From Duodenibacillus intestinigallinarum (GTDB taxonomy: Bacteria > Pseudomonadota > Gammaproteobacteria > Burkholderiales > Burkholderiaceae_F): 64,000 nucleotides of DNA. Of the stretch, positions 25,002 to 33,094 are shown in pieces. The stretch lies in NCBI GenBank assembly GCA_019117105.1, contig DXAH01000050.1, positions 62,001-126,000 on the forward strand, given 5' to 3'. Each line of letters opens with the position of its first letter. The stretch's first letter is position 1. The notes below the pieces were generated by a model. That model was not told the origin of the DNA. It saw only the letters and a program-made list of their open reading frames with translations, and made no database searches. The position numbers and the translations under genes are program-made.

Positions 25002-25795
25002 CGATTGCAGGCGTCGACCCTTCCGGCGGCGCCGGTGTTTTGGCCGACGTCAAGGTGATGTCGGCGCTGGGAACGTTTGCAACCGGTGTCATCGCCGCTT
25101 TGACGGCTCAAAACACGAAGGCCGTGACGGGTGTGATGCCTGTCCCCGCTGCATTCGTAAAGGAACAGATTGATACCCTTTTTGCCGACGTGCGTATTGA
25201 TGCCGTCAAGATTGGCATGTTGGGCGCTCAGGACGTAATGGCTGCCGTGGCTCAGGCTTTGCGTGCGCACGAGGCGCCTAAGATCGTGCTCGATACGGTG
25301 ATGGTGGCCAAAAGTGGCGATCGTCTGATGCCGGACGACGCCGTGGCTTTCTTTAAGGAAGAGTTGCTGCCGTTGGCTGACGTGATTACGCCCAATTTGC
25401 CGGAAGCGTCCGTTCTGCTCGGTCATGACGTGCGAGACATGAAGGACATGTACGCAGCCGCGCAGGAGCTCTGGGACATGTGCGGCGGCAAGACTGCCGT
25501 GTATCTCAAAGGCGGACACAGTGTGGAAGAAACGCTGCGCGACGTCTTCTACGACGGGAAGGCTTTCATAGACCTTGACGGCCCTCGCGTGCACACGAAA
25601 AACACGCATGGTACAGGCTGTTCTCTGTCTTCGGCCATTGCGGCACTCTGGGCGCGTACCGAAGATCTGCCGCAGGCCGTGCGTTTGGCTCGCCGCTATA
25701 TCGAAGAGGCCATCACGGCCTCGGACGATCTGACAGTGGGAAGCGGCCACGGTCCGATTCATCATTTCGTGCGCTTCGAGTCGCTTTTTTCCTGA
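24971..25795 (+). CDS. thiD: Hydroxymethylpyrimidine/phosphomethylpyrimidine kinase
   Basis: This 274-residue ribokinase-fold enzyme begins NVLTIAGVDPSGGAGVLADV and has the catalytic GTGCSLSSAIAA near residue 215. It phosphorylates HMP and HMP-P for thiamine synthesis. The start at 24971 has GAGAGGA close upstream and lies inside the end of waaA; the overlap of 31 bp suggests coupled translation. No TPP riboswitch is seen upstream, as expected for an internal operon gene. Confidence 0.95.
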   Translation: MGARNIKNVLTIAGVDPSGGAGVLADVKVMSALGTFATGVIAALTAQNTKAVTGVMPVPAAFVKEQIDTLFADVRIDAVKIGMLGAQDVMAAVAQALRAHEAPKIVLDTVMVAKSGDRLMPDDAVAFFKEELLPLADVITPNLPEASVLLGHDVRDMKDMYAAAQELWDMCGGKTAVYLKGGHSVEETLRDVFYDGKAFIDLDGPRVHTKNTHGTGCSLSSAIAALWARTEDLPQAVRLARRYIEEAITASDDLTVGSGHGPIHHFVRFESLFS

Positions 25796-25998
25796 GAAAC
25801 ACGGTTTCTTTCATGACCTAGCTCGAGCTTGAATGCCTCTTTGCACACAAGGCGTTGAAATGCTGAATCTGTGCTAAGAAAAGGCGTTGGCACCGCGGTA
25901 TGAGGCAAGACCACTGCGGTAAAATCAAAAACTCGGACGTAAGTTTCCGAGAGCCTGGCGCGTTTGCCGGCGTAATGATCAAGAATGGATACGGAGAT

Positions 25999-27252
25999 AT
26001 GCAGAAACTCAGAATTGTCGGCGGTCGTCGCCTTGTCGGACAAGTAAAGGCATCTGGTGCCAAAAACGCCGCGTTGCCGATCATTGCCGCGGCGCTTTTA
26101 ACGGCCGACGATGTGGTGCTGCACAACGTTCCGGATCTCGCTGACGTGCGCACAATGGCCAAACTTCTCGAGGGCATGGGCGTGACGTTCGAAGAGCTGG
26201 GCAACGGCTCGGTTCGCATCAATGCGGGCAATCTCACCTCCACGCAGGCTCCGTACGAGCTCGTCAAGACAATGCGTGCTTCCGTTGTGGTGCTCGGACC
26301 TCTGACGACGCGTTTCGGCAACGCACGAGTTTCTCTACCGGGTGGCTGCTCGATCGGCGCGCGACCGGTCGATCAACACATTAAGGCGCTCAAGATGATG
26401 GGCGCGGAAATCGAAATCGATCATGGTTACATGCAGGCTCGCGCCGGCCGCCTGAAGGGTTGCCGCATCGTGCCCGACATGGTCACGGTGACCGGCACCG
26501 AGAACATCATGATGGCCGCGGCACTTGCCGAGGGTACGACCGTGATTGAAAACGCGGCGCGCGAACCCGAAGTCATGGATCTGGCCGAATGTCTCAACAA
26601 GATGGGCGCAAAGATCACGGGTGCGGGTACGCCTCAGATCGTGATCGAAGGTGTGGAAAAGCTTCACGGCTGCGAACACTCCGTCATCGCCGATCGCATC
26701 GAAACGGGCACGTTCCTGTGTGCGGCGCTGGCCACCGGCGGCGATGTGATGGTGACCGATACGGTGCCTTGGGCGATGGAAGCGGTTATCGGCAAGCTGC
26801 GCGAAGCGGGCGGCGACGTGGAAGTCGGCGAGGATTGGATTCGCGCCAAGATTTCGGGACGTCCCAAGGCCGTGGACGTGCGCACTATTCCGCATCCTGG
26901 CTTTCCGACGGACATGCAGGCGCAGTTTATGGCGCTCGATGCCGTTGCCCAGGGCACCGGCCGCATCGTGGAAACCATTTTCGAAAATCGCTTCATGCAC
27001 GTGCCCGAGTTGCAGCGCATGGGAGCGGACATTCACGTCGATGGTCACACGGCCGTGGTGCAGGGCGTTGAAAAGCTCGACGCAGCCAATGTGATGGCCA
27101 CCGACCTGCGCGCTTCGGCGTGTCTTGTCATTGCGGCGTTGGCAGCACAGGGCGAGTCTGTCATTGAACGCATCTACCATCTGGATCGTGGTTACGAACA
27201 CATTGAAGCCAAGCTTTCTGCGTTGGGAGCGCAGATCGAACGGTTAAACTAG
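25999..27252 (+). CDS. murA: UDP-N-acetylglucosamine 1-carboxyvinyltransferase
   Basis: This 417-residue EPSP-synthase-fold enzyme has KASGAKNAALPIIAAALL with the substrate-binding Lys-Asn near residue 22. The catalytic Cys is in SLPGGCSIGARPVDQH near residue 117; the Cys form is normally fosfomycin-sensitive. The start at ATG 25999 has GGAG 5 nt upstream and gives normal length; the frame extends to 25900 without homology. It catalyses the first committed step of peptidoglycan synthesis and heads the his gene run, as in other Burkholderiales. Confidence 0.96.
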   Translation: MQKLRIVGGRRLVGQVKASGAKNAALPIIAAALLTADDVVLHNVPDLADVRTMAKLLEGMGVTFEELGNGSVRINAGNLTSTQAPYELVKTMRASVVVLGPLTTRFGNARVSLPGGCSIGARPVDQHIKALKMMGAEIEIDHGYMQARAGRLKGCRIVPDMVTVTGTENIMMAAALAEGTTVIENAAREPEVMDLAECLNKMGAKITGAGTPQIVIEGVEKLHGCEHSVIADRIETGTFLCAALATGGDVMVTDTVPWAMEAVIGKLREAGGDVEVGEDWIRAKISGRPKAVDVRTIPHPGFPTDMQAQFMALDAVAQGTGRIVETIFENRFMHVPELQRMGADIHVDGHTAVVQGVEKLDAANVMATDLRASACLVIAALAAQGESVIERIYHLDRGYEHIEAKLSALGAQIERLN

Positions 27253-27288
27253 ATCCAAAACCAAAAAAGAAAACAATAAGGCGCAGAA

Positions 27289-27942
27289 ATGATTACGCTT
27301 GCTCTATCGAAAGGACGAATCTTTGAGGAGGTGTTGCCGTTTCTGGCCGCCGCCGGCATTCGTCCGCTGGAAAATCCGGAAGACTCGCGCAAGCTCATGA
27401 TCGGAACGAATCGGGAGGATCTCCGTATCGTGGTGCTTCGTGCAACAGATGTGCCGACGTACGTGCAGTACGGCGCGGCAGACCTTGGCGTTGCCGGCTG
27501 GGATTCGCTCTATGAGCACGGCGGCAACGGCCTGTACGTGCCCGTGGATTTGGGCATCGCCCGCTGCCGCATGAGCGTGGCCGCTCCCCGCGGCTTTGAC
27601 TGGGATACCAATGTTCGCCGCGGCAGCCGCATCCGCGTGGCGACCAAGTACATCAAGTGGTCGCGAGACTACTTCGCCTGCGAAGGCGTTCACGTTGACC
27701 TCATCAAGCTATACGGTTCCATGGAGCTTGCCCCGATTGCCGGACTGGCCGACGCCATCGTTGATCTGGTGAGTACTGGGGCGACACTCAAAGCCAACAA
27801 TATGGTGGAGATTAAGACGATTGCGCCGATTTCATCGCGCCTCATCGTCAATCAGGCTGCCATGAAGCTCAAGCGTGAAGAACTGATGCCGATCATGGAC
27901 GCCATGCGCTCGGTTGCCGAAGAGCGCCGTCGAAAGGAATAA
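27289..27942 (+). CDS. hisG: ATP phosphoribosyltransferase, short (HisG-S) form
   Basis: This 217-residue protein starts ITLALSKGRIFEEVLPFL and has the PRPP-binding segment DLVSTGATLKANNM near residue 163. The C-terminal regulatory domain of long HisG is absent, so a separate HisZ partner is expected elsewhere. It catalyses the first step of histidine synthesis and begins the his gene run after murA. Confidence 0.95.
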   Translation: MITLALSKGRIFEEVLPFLAAAGIRPLENPEDSRKLMIGTNREDLRIVVLRATDVPTYVQYGAADLGVAGWDSLYEHGGNGLYVPVDLGIARCRMSVAAPRGFDWDTNVRRGSRIRVATKYIKWSRDYFACEGVHVDLIKLYGSMELAPIAGLADAIVDLVSTGATLKANNMVEIKTIAPISSRLIVNQAAMKLKREELMPIMDAMRSVAEERRRKE

Positions 27943-27969
27943 GAACGCAAGATTTGTAGGGAGGAAATA

Positions 27970-29274
27970 ATGCAGATTCGTCGTTTGTCGTCTGCCGAGG
28001 CAGACTTCCAAAAGAAATTCAGTGAATTGGTGGCCGTTGACGCGAGTGTTGATCCGGAGATCACGCGTCGGGCCGAAGCGATTGTCGATGATGTGCGTGA
28101 GCGTGGCGATGCGGCCGTGCTCGAATACACGGCGCGCTTTGACCGACTGCCCGCAGAAAAGCTTTCCGATCTGGTGATCTCGGCCGAAGAGATGCGTCAG
28201 GCGCTCGAGACGCTGCCTGAAGATCAGCGCACGGCTCTTGAAGAAGCGGCTCGCCGCATCCGCGTGTTCCACGAAAACGAACTCGAAAAGAGCTTCACGG
28301 TTTGCGACGAATACGGCAACAAGTTGGGGCAGCGTGTCACGCCCGTCGACTCGGTCGGTCTGTATGTCCCGGGCGGTCTGGCGGCCTATCCGAGTTCCGT
28401 TCTGATGAACGCGATGCCGGCTCTGGTCGCAGGCGTCAAGCGTATCGAAATGGTAGTGCCCACTCCTGGCGGACAGAAGAATCAATTGGTTCTGGCTGCT
28501 GCAAGTCTGGCCGGCGTGTCCCGCGCCTTTACGATCGGCGGCGCGCAAGCTGTGGCAGCTCTTGCTTACGGTACCGAAACGATCGAGCCGGTCGACAAGA
28601 TCGTGGGCCCGGGCAACGCTTATGTGGCGGCAGCTAAACGTAAGGTGTTCGGCCGCGTGGGTATCGACATGATCGCCGGCCCCTCCGAGATTCTCGTCAT
28701 TTGCGACGGCAAGACCGATCCGGACTGGATTGCGATGGATCTTTTCAGTCAGGCCGAGCACGACGTGCTCGCGCAGGCGGTGTTGCTCACGCCCGACGCG
28801 GCTTTTGCCGATGCGGTCGAAGCCTCGATGGATCGTCAGATCGAATCGATGCCGCGCAAGGACATCATCCGTCAGTCGCTTGCCAACCGCGGCGCCATTA
28901 TCGTCACTCGCGATTTGGAGGAAGCCTGTCGCATTGCCGATACGATCGCTCCTGAACATTTGGAAATGAGCACGGATGATCCGGAAAAGTGGGCAGATCT
29001 GATTCACCACGCAGGCGCCATTTTCCTGGGCCGCTACTCGTCCGAAGCACTTGGCGACTACTGCGCTGGTCCCAACCACGTGCTGCCGACGAGCCGCACG
29101 GCCCGCTTCTCTTCGCCGTTGGGCGTTTATGACTTCCAGAAACGTACGAGCATGATTTACGTGCAACAGCAGGGCGTTACGCCTCTGGCACGCATAGCCG
29201 AATGCCTGGGTAAGGGCGAGTCGCTTTATGCTCACGCCGCCAGTGCCCACTACCGTATTCAGGACGAAAAGTAA
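27970..29274 (+). CDS. hisD: Histidinol dehydrogenase
   Basis: This 434-residue enzyme has the NAD-binding YVPGGLAAYPSSVLMNAMPA near residue 133, GPGNAYVAAAKR near residue 216 and the catalytic/zinc residues in SQAEHDVLAQA and the GDYCAGPNHVLPT segment. It oxidises histidinol to histidine in two steps. GGAGG lies about 6 nt before the ATG. The large antisense frame at 27832-29250 is a shadow. Confidence 0.97.
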   Translation: MQIRRLSSAEADFQKKFSELVAVDASVDPEITRRAEAIVDDVRERGDAAVLEYTARFDRLPAEKLSDLVISAEEMRQALETLPEDQRTALEEAARRIRVFHENELEKSFTVCDEYGNKLGQRVTPVDSVGLYVPGGLAAYPSSVLMNAMPALVAGVKRIEMVVPTPGGQKNQLVLAAASLAGVSRAFTIGGAQAVAALAYGTETIEPVDKIVGPGNAYVAAAKRKVFGRVGIDMIAGPSEILVICDGKTDPDWIAMDLFSQAEHDVLAQAVLLTPDAAFADAVEASMDRQIESMPRKDIIRQSLANRGAIIVTRDLEEACRIADTIAPEHLEMSTDDPEKWADLIHHAGAIFLGRYSSEALGDYCAGPNHVLPTSRTARFSSPLGVYDFQKRTSMIYVQQQGVTPLARIAECLGKGESLYAHAASAHYRIQDEK

Positions 29275-29355
29275 TCGGCATAAACCTGTAGCACGGGCGT
29301 GGCCGAGGCCGGCGCCCGCTCGGGTTCAATCAACGATGTTAGGGAGTATCCGTTG

Positions 29356-29943
29356 ATGCGTACCGCAGCCATTTCGCGCAACACGAAAGAAACGCAAATC
29401 AAGGTGCATCTGAATTTGGACGGCACCGGTCGTTGCGCCGTGAACACGGGCATCGGTTTTTTTGATCACATGCTTGAGCAGATCGCCCGCCATGGATTGA
29501 TGGACCTGGAAGCGCAGGTCGAGGGCGACCTCTACGTCGACGGCCATCACACGGTCGAAGATGCTGGCATTGTGTTTGGCCAGGCGCTCAAGGAAGCGCT
29601 CGGCGACAAAAAGGGCATCGTGCGCTACGGTCAGGCATGCATACCGCTCGACGAATCGTTGTCGCGCGTTGTGCTTGATCTTTCCGGGCGTCCGGGGTTG
29701 TATTTCTCGTGTGACTTCGCCGCGCCGATGATCGGCGCACTCGACTCGCAGCTTGTGCGCGAGTTTTTCCAAGCGGTTTCCAATCATGCCGGCATGACGC
29801 TTCACATCGATAATCTCAAGGGAGAGAACGCTCACCATCAGGCCGAGTCGATCTTTAAGGCGTTTGCGCGTGCGTTGCGTGCCGCGGTGGCAACCGATGC
29901 GCGCGCCGCCGATGTGATTCCGAGCACGAAGGGTGCGCTATGA
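29356..29943 (+). CDS. hisB: Imidazoleglycerol-phosphate dehydratase
   Basis: This 195-residue monofunctional HisB has the two metal-binding motifs GFFDHMLEQIARHG near residue 36 and DGHHTVEDAGI near residue 62, and DNLKGENAHHQAESIFKAF near residue 155. The ATG at 29356 matches usual length; the frame runs upstream to 29299 without homology. It directly follows hisD, whereas hisC is usually placed between them in Burkholderiales. Confidence 0.95.
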   Translation: MRTAAISRNTKETQIKVHLNLDGTGRCAVNTGIGFFDHMLEQIARHGLMDLEAQVEGDLYVDGHHTVEDAGIVFGQALKEALGDKKGIVRYGQACIPLDESLSRVVLDLSGRPGLYFSCDFAAPMIGALDSQLVREFFQAVSNHAGMTLHIDNLKGENAHHQAESIFKAFARALRAAVATDARAADVIPSTKGAL

Positions 29944-30575
29944 AAATAGCCATTGTGGATTACGGCACCGGTAATCTGCGTAGCGTCGGTCAAGCGGTCA
30001 AGGCCGTGGCCGACGGTGCCGATGTGTTGGTTACGCAAAGCGCGGCCGAAATTGATGCGGCCGACCGCGTCATCTTTCCGGGACAGGGAGCGATGGGTGA
30101 CTGCATGCGCTGTCTTGGAGAATCGGGATTGAAGGACGCCGTCTTGCGGGCTTTGGCTTCCAAACCCGTTTTGGCCGTCTGCATCGGCATGCAGATGCTC
30201 TTTGAGCGCAGCGATGAAAACGACTGCGCGGGTCTGGGTCTCATGGCAGGCAAAGTCATTCGCTTCCCGGAAGTTGCGCTGGTACGCGCCAACGGCGAAC
30301 GACTGAAAGTGCCCCAGATGGGGTGGAACACCGTCACGCAGCGCATGGCACATCCCTTGTGGAACGGCATTGCTGACAAGAGCTGGTTTTATTTCGTGCA
30401 CAGCTATTTCGTGGCGCCTGAAGACGATGCGCTTGCGGCCGGTACCTCGAGCTACGGTCTGCCCTTTGTCTGCGCCGTTGCCAGAGACAATATTTTTGCA
30501 ACCCAGTTTCACCCGGAAAAGAGCGCCGCAAGCGGTTTGAAGATCTTTTCCAATTTCGTGCACTGGAACATTTGA
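29940..30575 (+). CDS. hisH: Imidazole glycerol phosphate synthase, glutaminase subunit
   Basis: This 211-residue class I glutamine amidotransferase has the nucleophile in AVCIGMQMLF (Cys near residue 81) and His/Glu in TQFHPEKSAASG near residue 187. It supplies ammonia to HisF. It overlaps hisB by 4 bp (ATGA). An 84-bp gap with a terminator-like hairpin precedes hisA. Confidence 0.96.
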   Translation: MKIAIVDYGTGNLRSVGQAVKAVADGADVLVTQSAAEIDAADRVIFPGQGAMGDCMRCLGESGLKDAVLRALASKPVLAVCIGMQMLFERSDENDCAGLGLMAGKVIRFPEVALVRANGERLKVPQMGWNTVTQRMAHPLWNGIADKSWFYFVHSYFVAPEDDALAAGTSSYGLPFVCAVARDNIFATQFHPEKSAASGLKIFSNFVHWNI

Positions 30576-30617
30576 ACATTCGTTTGCGCCTCGGAGAGGT
30601 CTTCGGGGTGATCTTCC

Positions 30618-30639
30618 GGCTTAAAGGAAAGCCTTTTTT
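30618..30639 (+). terminator. Weak terminator-like hairpin between hisH and hisA
   Basis: GGCTT at 30618-30622 and AAGCC at 30629-30633 form a 5-bp stem with a 6-nt loop, followed by TTTTTT. The stem is short, so it would reduce rather than stop transcription into hisA. Confidence 0.35.
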
Positions 30640-30659
30640 CAAAACAATCGGGTTTCATC

Positions 30660-31397
30660 ATGCTTTTAATTCCTGCAATCGATCTGCAAAAGGGGCGTTG
30701 CGTGCGTCTGCGTCAGGGCGATTTGGAAAACAACATCACGGTTTACAACGAAGACGCGGTTGATCAGGCCTGTCAGTGGGCGGATTTGGGTGCCGAGCGC
30801 ATCCATATCGTGGATTTGGACGGCGCCAAGACGGGTAAGCCCGTGAATGCGCCGCTCATTCGTGAAATGATCGAAGAAATCGGAGAGGACGCCGAAATTG
30901 AAGTGGGCGGCGGCATCCGCACGCTTGATCAGATCGAAGCGTATCTCGATGCGGGTGTGCGTTATGCCGTGATCGGCACGGCTGCCGTGAAGACGCCGGG
31001 TTTTCTGAAGGAAGCCTGCGCCGTCTTTACCGACAGCATCATCGTGGCTTTGGATGCCAAGGATGGTATTGTGGCCACTGACGGATGGGTGAAGAGTACC
31101 GGGCACGATGTCATAGATCTGGCCAAGCGTTTTGAAGACTACGGTGTATCAGCATTTCTCTATACGGACATCACCCGCGACGGTATGCTCTCGGGTGTGA
31201 ATGTGGAAGCGACCGCCGCGCTTGCCCGCGCTGTTTCCGTGCCTGTGATTGCTTCGGGCGGCATGCATACGCTCGAGGACGTGCGCGCGCTTTTGAAGGT
31301 CGAAGGCGATGGCGTCATGGGAGCGGTGCTCGGCCGCAGTCTCTACGAGGGCACCATTGATTTTGCCGAAGCTCAAAAGCTCGTCGGCATCGAATGA
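30660..31397 (+). CDS. hisA: Phosphoribosylformimino-5-aminoimidazole carboxamide ribotide isomerase
   Basis: This 245-residue TIM-barrel protein starts LLIPAIDLQKGRCVRLRQGD, with the N-terminal catalytic Asp in AIDL. It has VGGGIRTLDQIEAYL near residue 81 and DITRDGMLSGVN near residue 170. It catalyses the fourth step of histidine synthesis and is homologous to HisF next to it. Confidence 0.96.
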   Translation: MLLIPAIDLQKGRCVRLRQGDLENNITVYNEDAVDQACQWADLGAERIHIVDLDGAKTGKPVNAPLIREMIEEIGEDAEIEVGGGIRTLDQIEAYLDAGVRYAVIGTAAVKTPGFLKEACAVFTDSIIVALDAKDGIVATDGWVKSTGHDVIDLAKRFEDYGVSAFLYTDITRDGMLSGVNVEATAALARAVSVPVIASGGMHTLEDVRALLKVEGDGVMGAVLGRSLYEGTIDFAEAQKLVGIE

Positions 31398-31422
31398 CTG
31401 AACTCATTAAAGGACGCGAACC

Positions 31423-32193
31423 ATGCTTGCCAAACGCATCATCCCGTGCTTGGACGTGACCGCAGGGCGCGTCGTCAAGGGCGTTAACTTTGTTTCGCTG
31501 CGCGATGCCGGCGACCCCGTGGAAATCGCCCGCCGCTACAACGAAGAAGGGGCCGATGAGTTGACCTTTCTCGACATTACGGCCTCCAGTGATCAGCGCG
31601 ACATCATATTGTCAGTAATCGAGGCCGTGGCCGGCCAGGTGTTCATTCCGCTTACGGTGGGCGGCGGCGTGCGCAAGGTCTCAGACATTCGCCGGCTATT
31701 GAATGCCGGCGCCGACAAAATTTCGATCAATACGGCAGGTGTCAACAATCCCGATCTGATCGGAGAGTCGGCCGTGCTGCACGGCTCTCAGTGCATTGTG
31801 GTGGCCATTGATGCCAGACGACGCGACAAGGCCGATCCGAGCAAGGGGTGGGAGGTCTACACCCACGGCGGACGTACGGCAACGGGACTTGATGCCGTCG
31901 AATGGGCCAAGAAGGTCACGGCGCTCGGCGCGGGAGAAATTCTGCTCACGAGCATGGACTGCGACGGCACCAAGCAGGGGTTTGATTTGGAACTCACCCG
32001 TACGGTGTCGGAGGCGGTTTCCGTTCCCGTAATCGCTTCGGGCGGCGTCGGCAATCTCGATCATCTGGTCGAGGGAGTCACGATCGGTAAGGCCGATGCT
32101 GTTTTGGCTGCTTCGATTTTTCACTTCGGAGAATATTCGGTGCGTCAAGCCAAGGAATACATGGCCGAAAAAGGCATCACGGTGCGGTTGTGA
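31423..32193 (+). CDS. hisF: Imidazole glycerol phosphate synthase, cyclase subunit
   Basis: This 256-residue TIM-barrel protein starts LAKRIIPCLDVTAGRVVKGV, with catalytic Asp in CLDV. A second Asp lies in TSMDCDGTKQGFD near residue 176, and VGGGVRKVSDI is near residue 81. It forms the IGP synthase complex with HisH. Its TGA overlaps the GTG start of hisI. Confidence 0.97.
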   Translation: MLAKRIIPCLDVTAGRVVKGVNFVSLRDAGDPVEIARRYNEEGADELTFLDITASSDQRDIILSVIEAVAGQVFIPLTVGGGVRKVSDIRRLLNAGADKISINTAGVNNPDLIGESAVLHGSQCIVVAIDARRRDKADPSKGWEVYTHGGRTATGLDAVEWAKKVTALGAGEILLTSMDCDGTKQGFDLELTRTVSEAVSVPVIASGGVGNLDHLVEGVTIGKADAVLAASIFHFGEYSVRQAKEYMAEKGITVRL

Positions 32194-32582
32194 CAAAGGA
32201 TTGGATCGACGAGGTGAAGTTCAACGCAGACGGGCTTGTTCCCGTGGTGGCGCAGGACTTTCAAAGCGGGCGCGTACTGATGCTTGCCTGGGCCAACGCC
32301 GAGGCGTTGCGGGAAGCATGCTCGACCGGTCGCGGCGTGTACTTCTCACGCTCGCGCGGCAAACTTTGGCGTAAGGGCGAAGAGTCGGGAAACGTGCAGA
32401 AGCTGCACGAAATTCGGCTTGACTGTGACGGCGACAGCGTGCTCTACGTTGTCACTCAAGTGGGAGGTATGGCTTGCCACACCGGACGAGAGAGCTGCTT
32501 TTACCGCAGGCTTGAAAACGACGAATGGCACACCACCGACCCGGTCATTGTTTCGCCGGATCGGCTCTATGCCAAGCACTAA
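32190..32582 (+). CDS. hisI: Phosphoribosyl-AMP cyclohydrolase
   Basis: This 130-residue monofunctional HisI has FSRSRGKLWRKGEESG near residue 51, the metal/substrate segment LDCDGDSVLYVV near residue 78 and the zinc Cys in GMACHTGRESCFYR. It starts with GTG overlapping the hisF stop (GTGA). A HisE domain is neither fused nor next to it. Confidence 0.95.
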   Translation: MTKDWIDEVKFNADGLVPVVAQDFQSGRVLMLAWANAEALREACSTGRGVYFSRSRGKLWRKGEESGNVQKLHEIRLDCDGDSVLYVVTQVGGMACHTGRESCFYRRLENDEWHTTDPVIVSPDRLYAKH

Positions 32583-32596
32583 AGACAATGTGTCGG

Positions 32597-32617
32597 GCCG
32601 CCTTCGGGCGGCTTTTT
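32597..32617 (+). terminator. Intrinsic terminator of the murA-his gene run
   Basis: GCCGCC at 32597-32602, loop TTCG, GGCGGC at 32607-32612, then TTTTT. It sits 15 bp after the hisI stop and just before the convergent cytochrome gene. Confidence 0.85.
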
Positions 32618-32618
32618 G

Positions 32619-32963
32619 TCAGGGTACCTTAAAGCCGAAAGTGTGGCACTGGTCGCAGAAGTTGACCGGCTCTTCGTGCATGTAGTGACAATTGACGCAG
32701 TCGAGCTGATCCTGATAGTGCGGCGAGACGTGCGGATTGGTCGGCTTGATGTTTTTGGTCTTTTCAACCAAGGCTTTGATGTCGTGGCAGGTCTTGCAGT
32801 TGTCGATGGTCGGCAGCTGCGGGTTGGCCTTATCGGGACCGTGGCAGATCTCACATTTCACGCCTTTGGCAACGTGCCGTTCGGCTCCGGTGGCCGCGTA
32901 GCTGCTCGTAGTGACGGCGCACAGCAAAACTGCGCTCAGAGCGACGAGTTTGGCAAAACGCAT
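32619..32963 (-). CDS. Small periplasmic tetraheme cytochrome c
   Basis: This 114-residue protein has a Sec signal peptide (KLVALSAVLLCAVTTSSYA) and four CXXCH heme sites: CEICH, CKTCH, CVNCH and CDQCH. It resembles the tetraheme domain of Shewanella flavocytochrome c and small cytochrome c3-like carriers. The ATG at 32963 gives a proper signal peptide; a longer frame does not. It lies 131 bp downstream of the Tat-exported flavoprotein on the same strand. It probably passes electrons from the quinol-oxidising chain to that reductase in the periplasm. Confidence 0.9.
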   Translation of the reverse strand: MRFAKLVALSAVLLCAVTTSSYAATGAERHVAKGVKCEICHGPDKANPQLPTIDNCKTCHDIKALVEKTKNIKPTNPHVSPHYQDQLDCVNCHYMHEEPVNFCDQCHTFGFKVP

Positions 32964-33094
32964 AAACAATGCCTTTGTGGAGGAAATCAGAACAAAACGC
33001 GGCGAAACGGTTTGTGTAAATCGTTTCGCCGCAATCAATCGGAAGTCACCTTGCGCTGCGGCGCGAGGCCGTCAGCGCAACGGTTCATTCAGAT

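Noticed and set aside
27832..29250. Minus-strand open frame of 472 codons
   Set aside because: Antisense to hisD and the end of hisG, both certain genes; its protein shows no family features.
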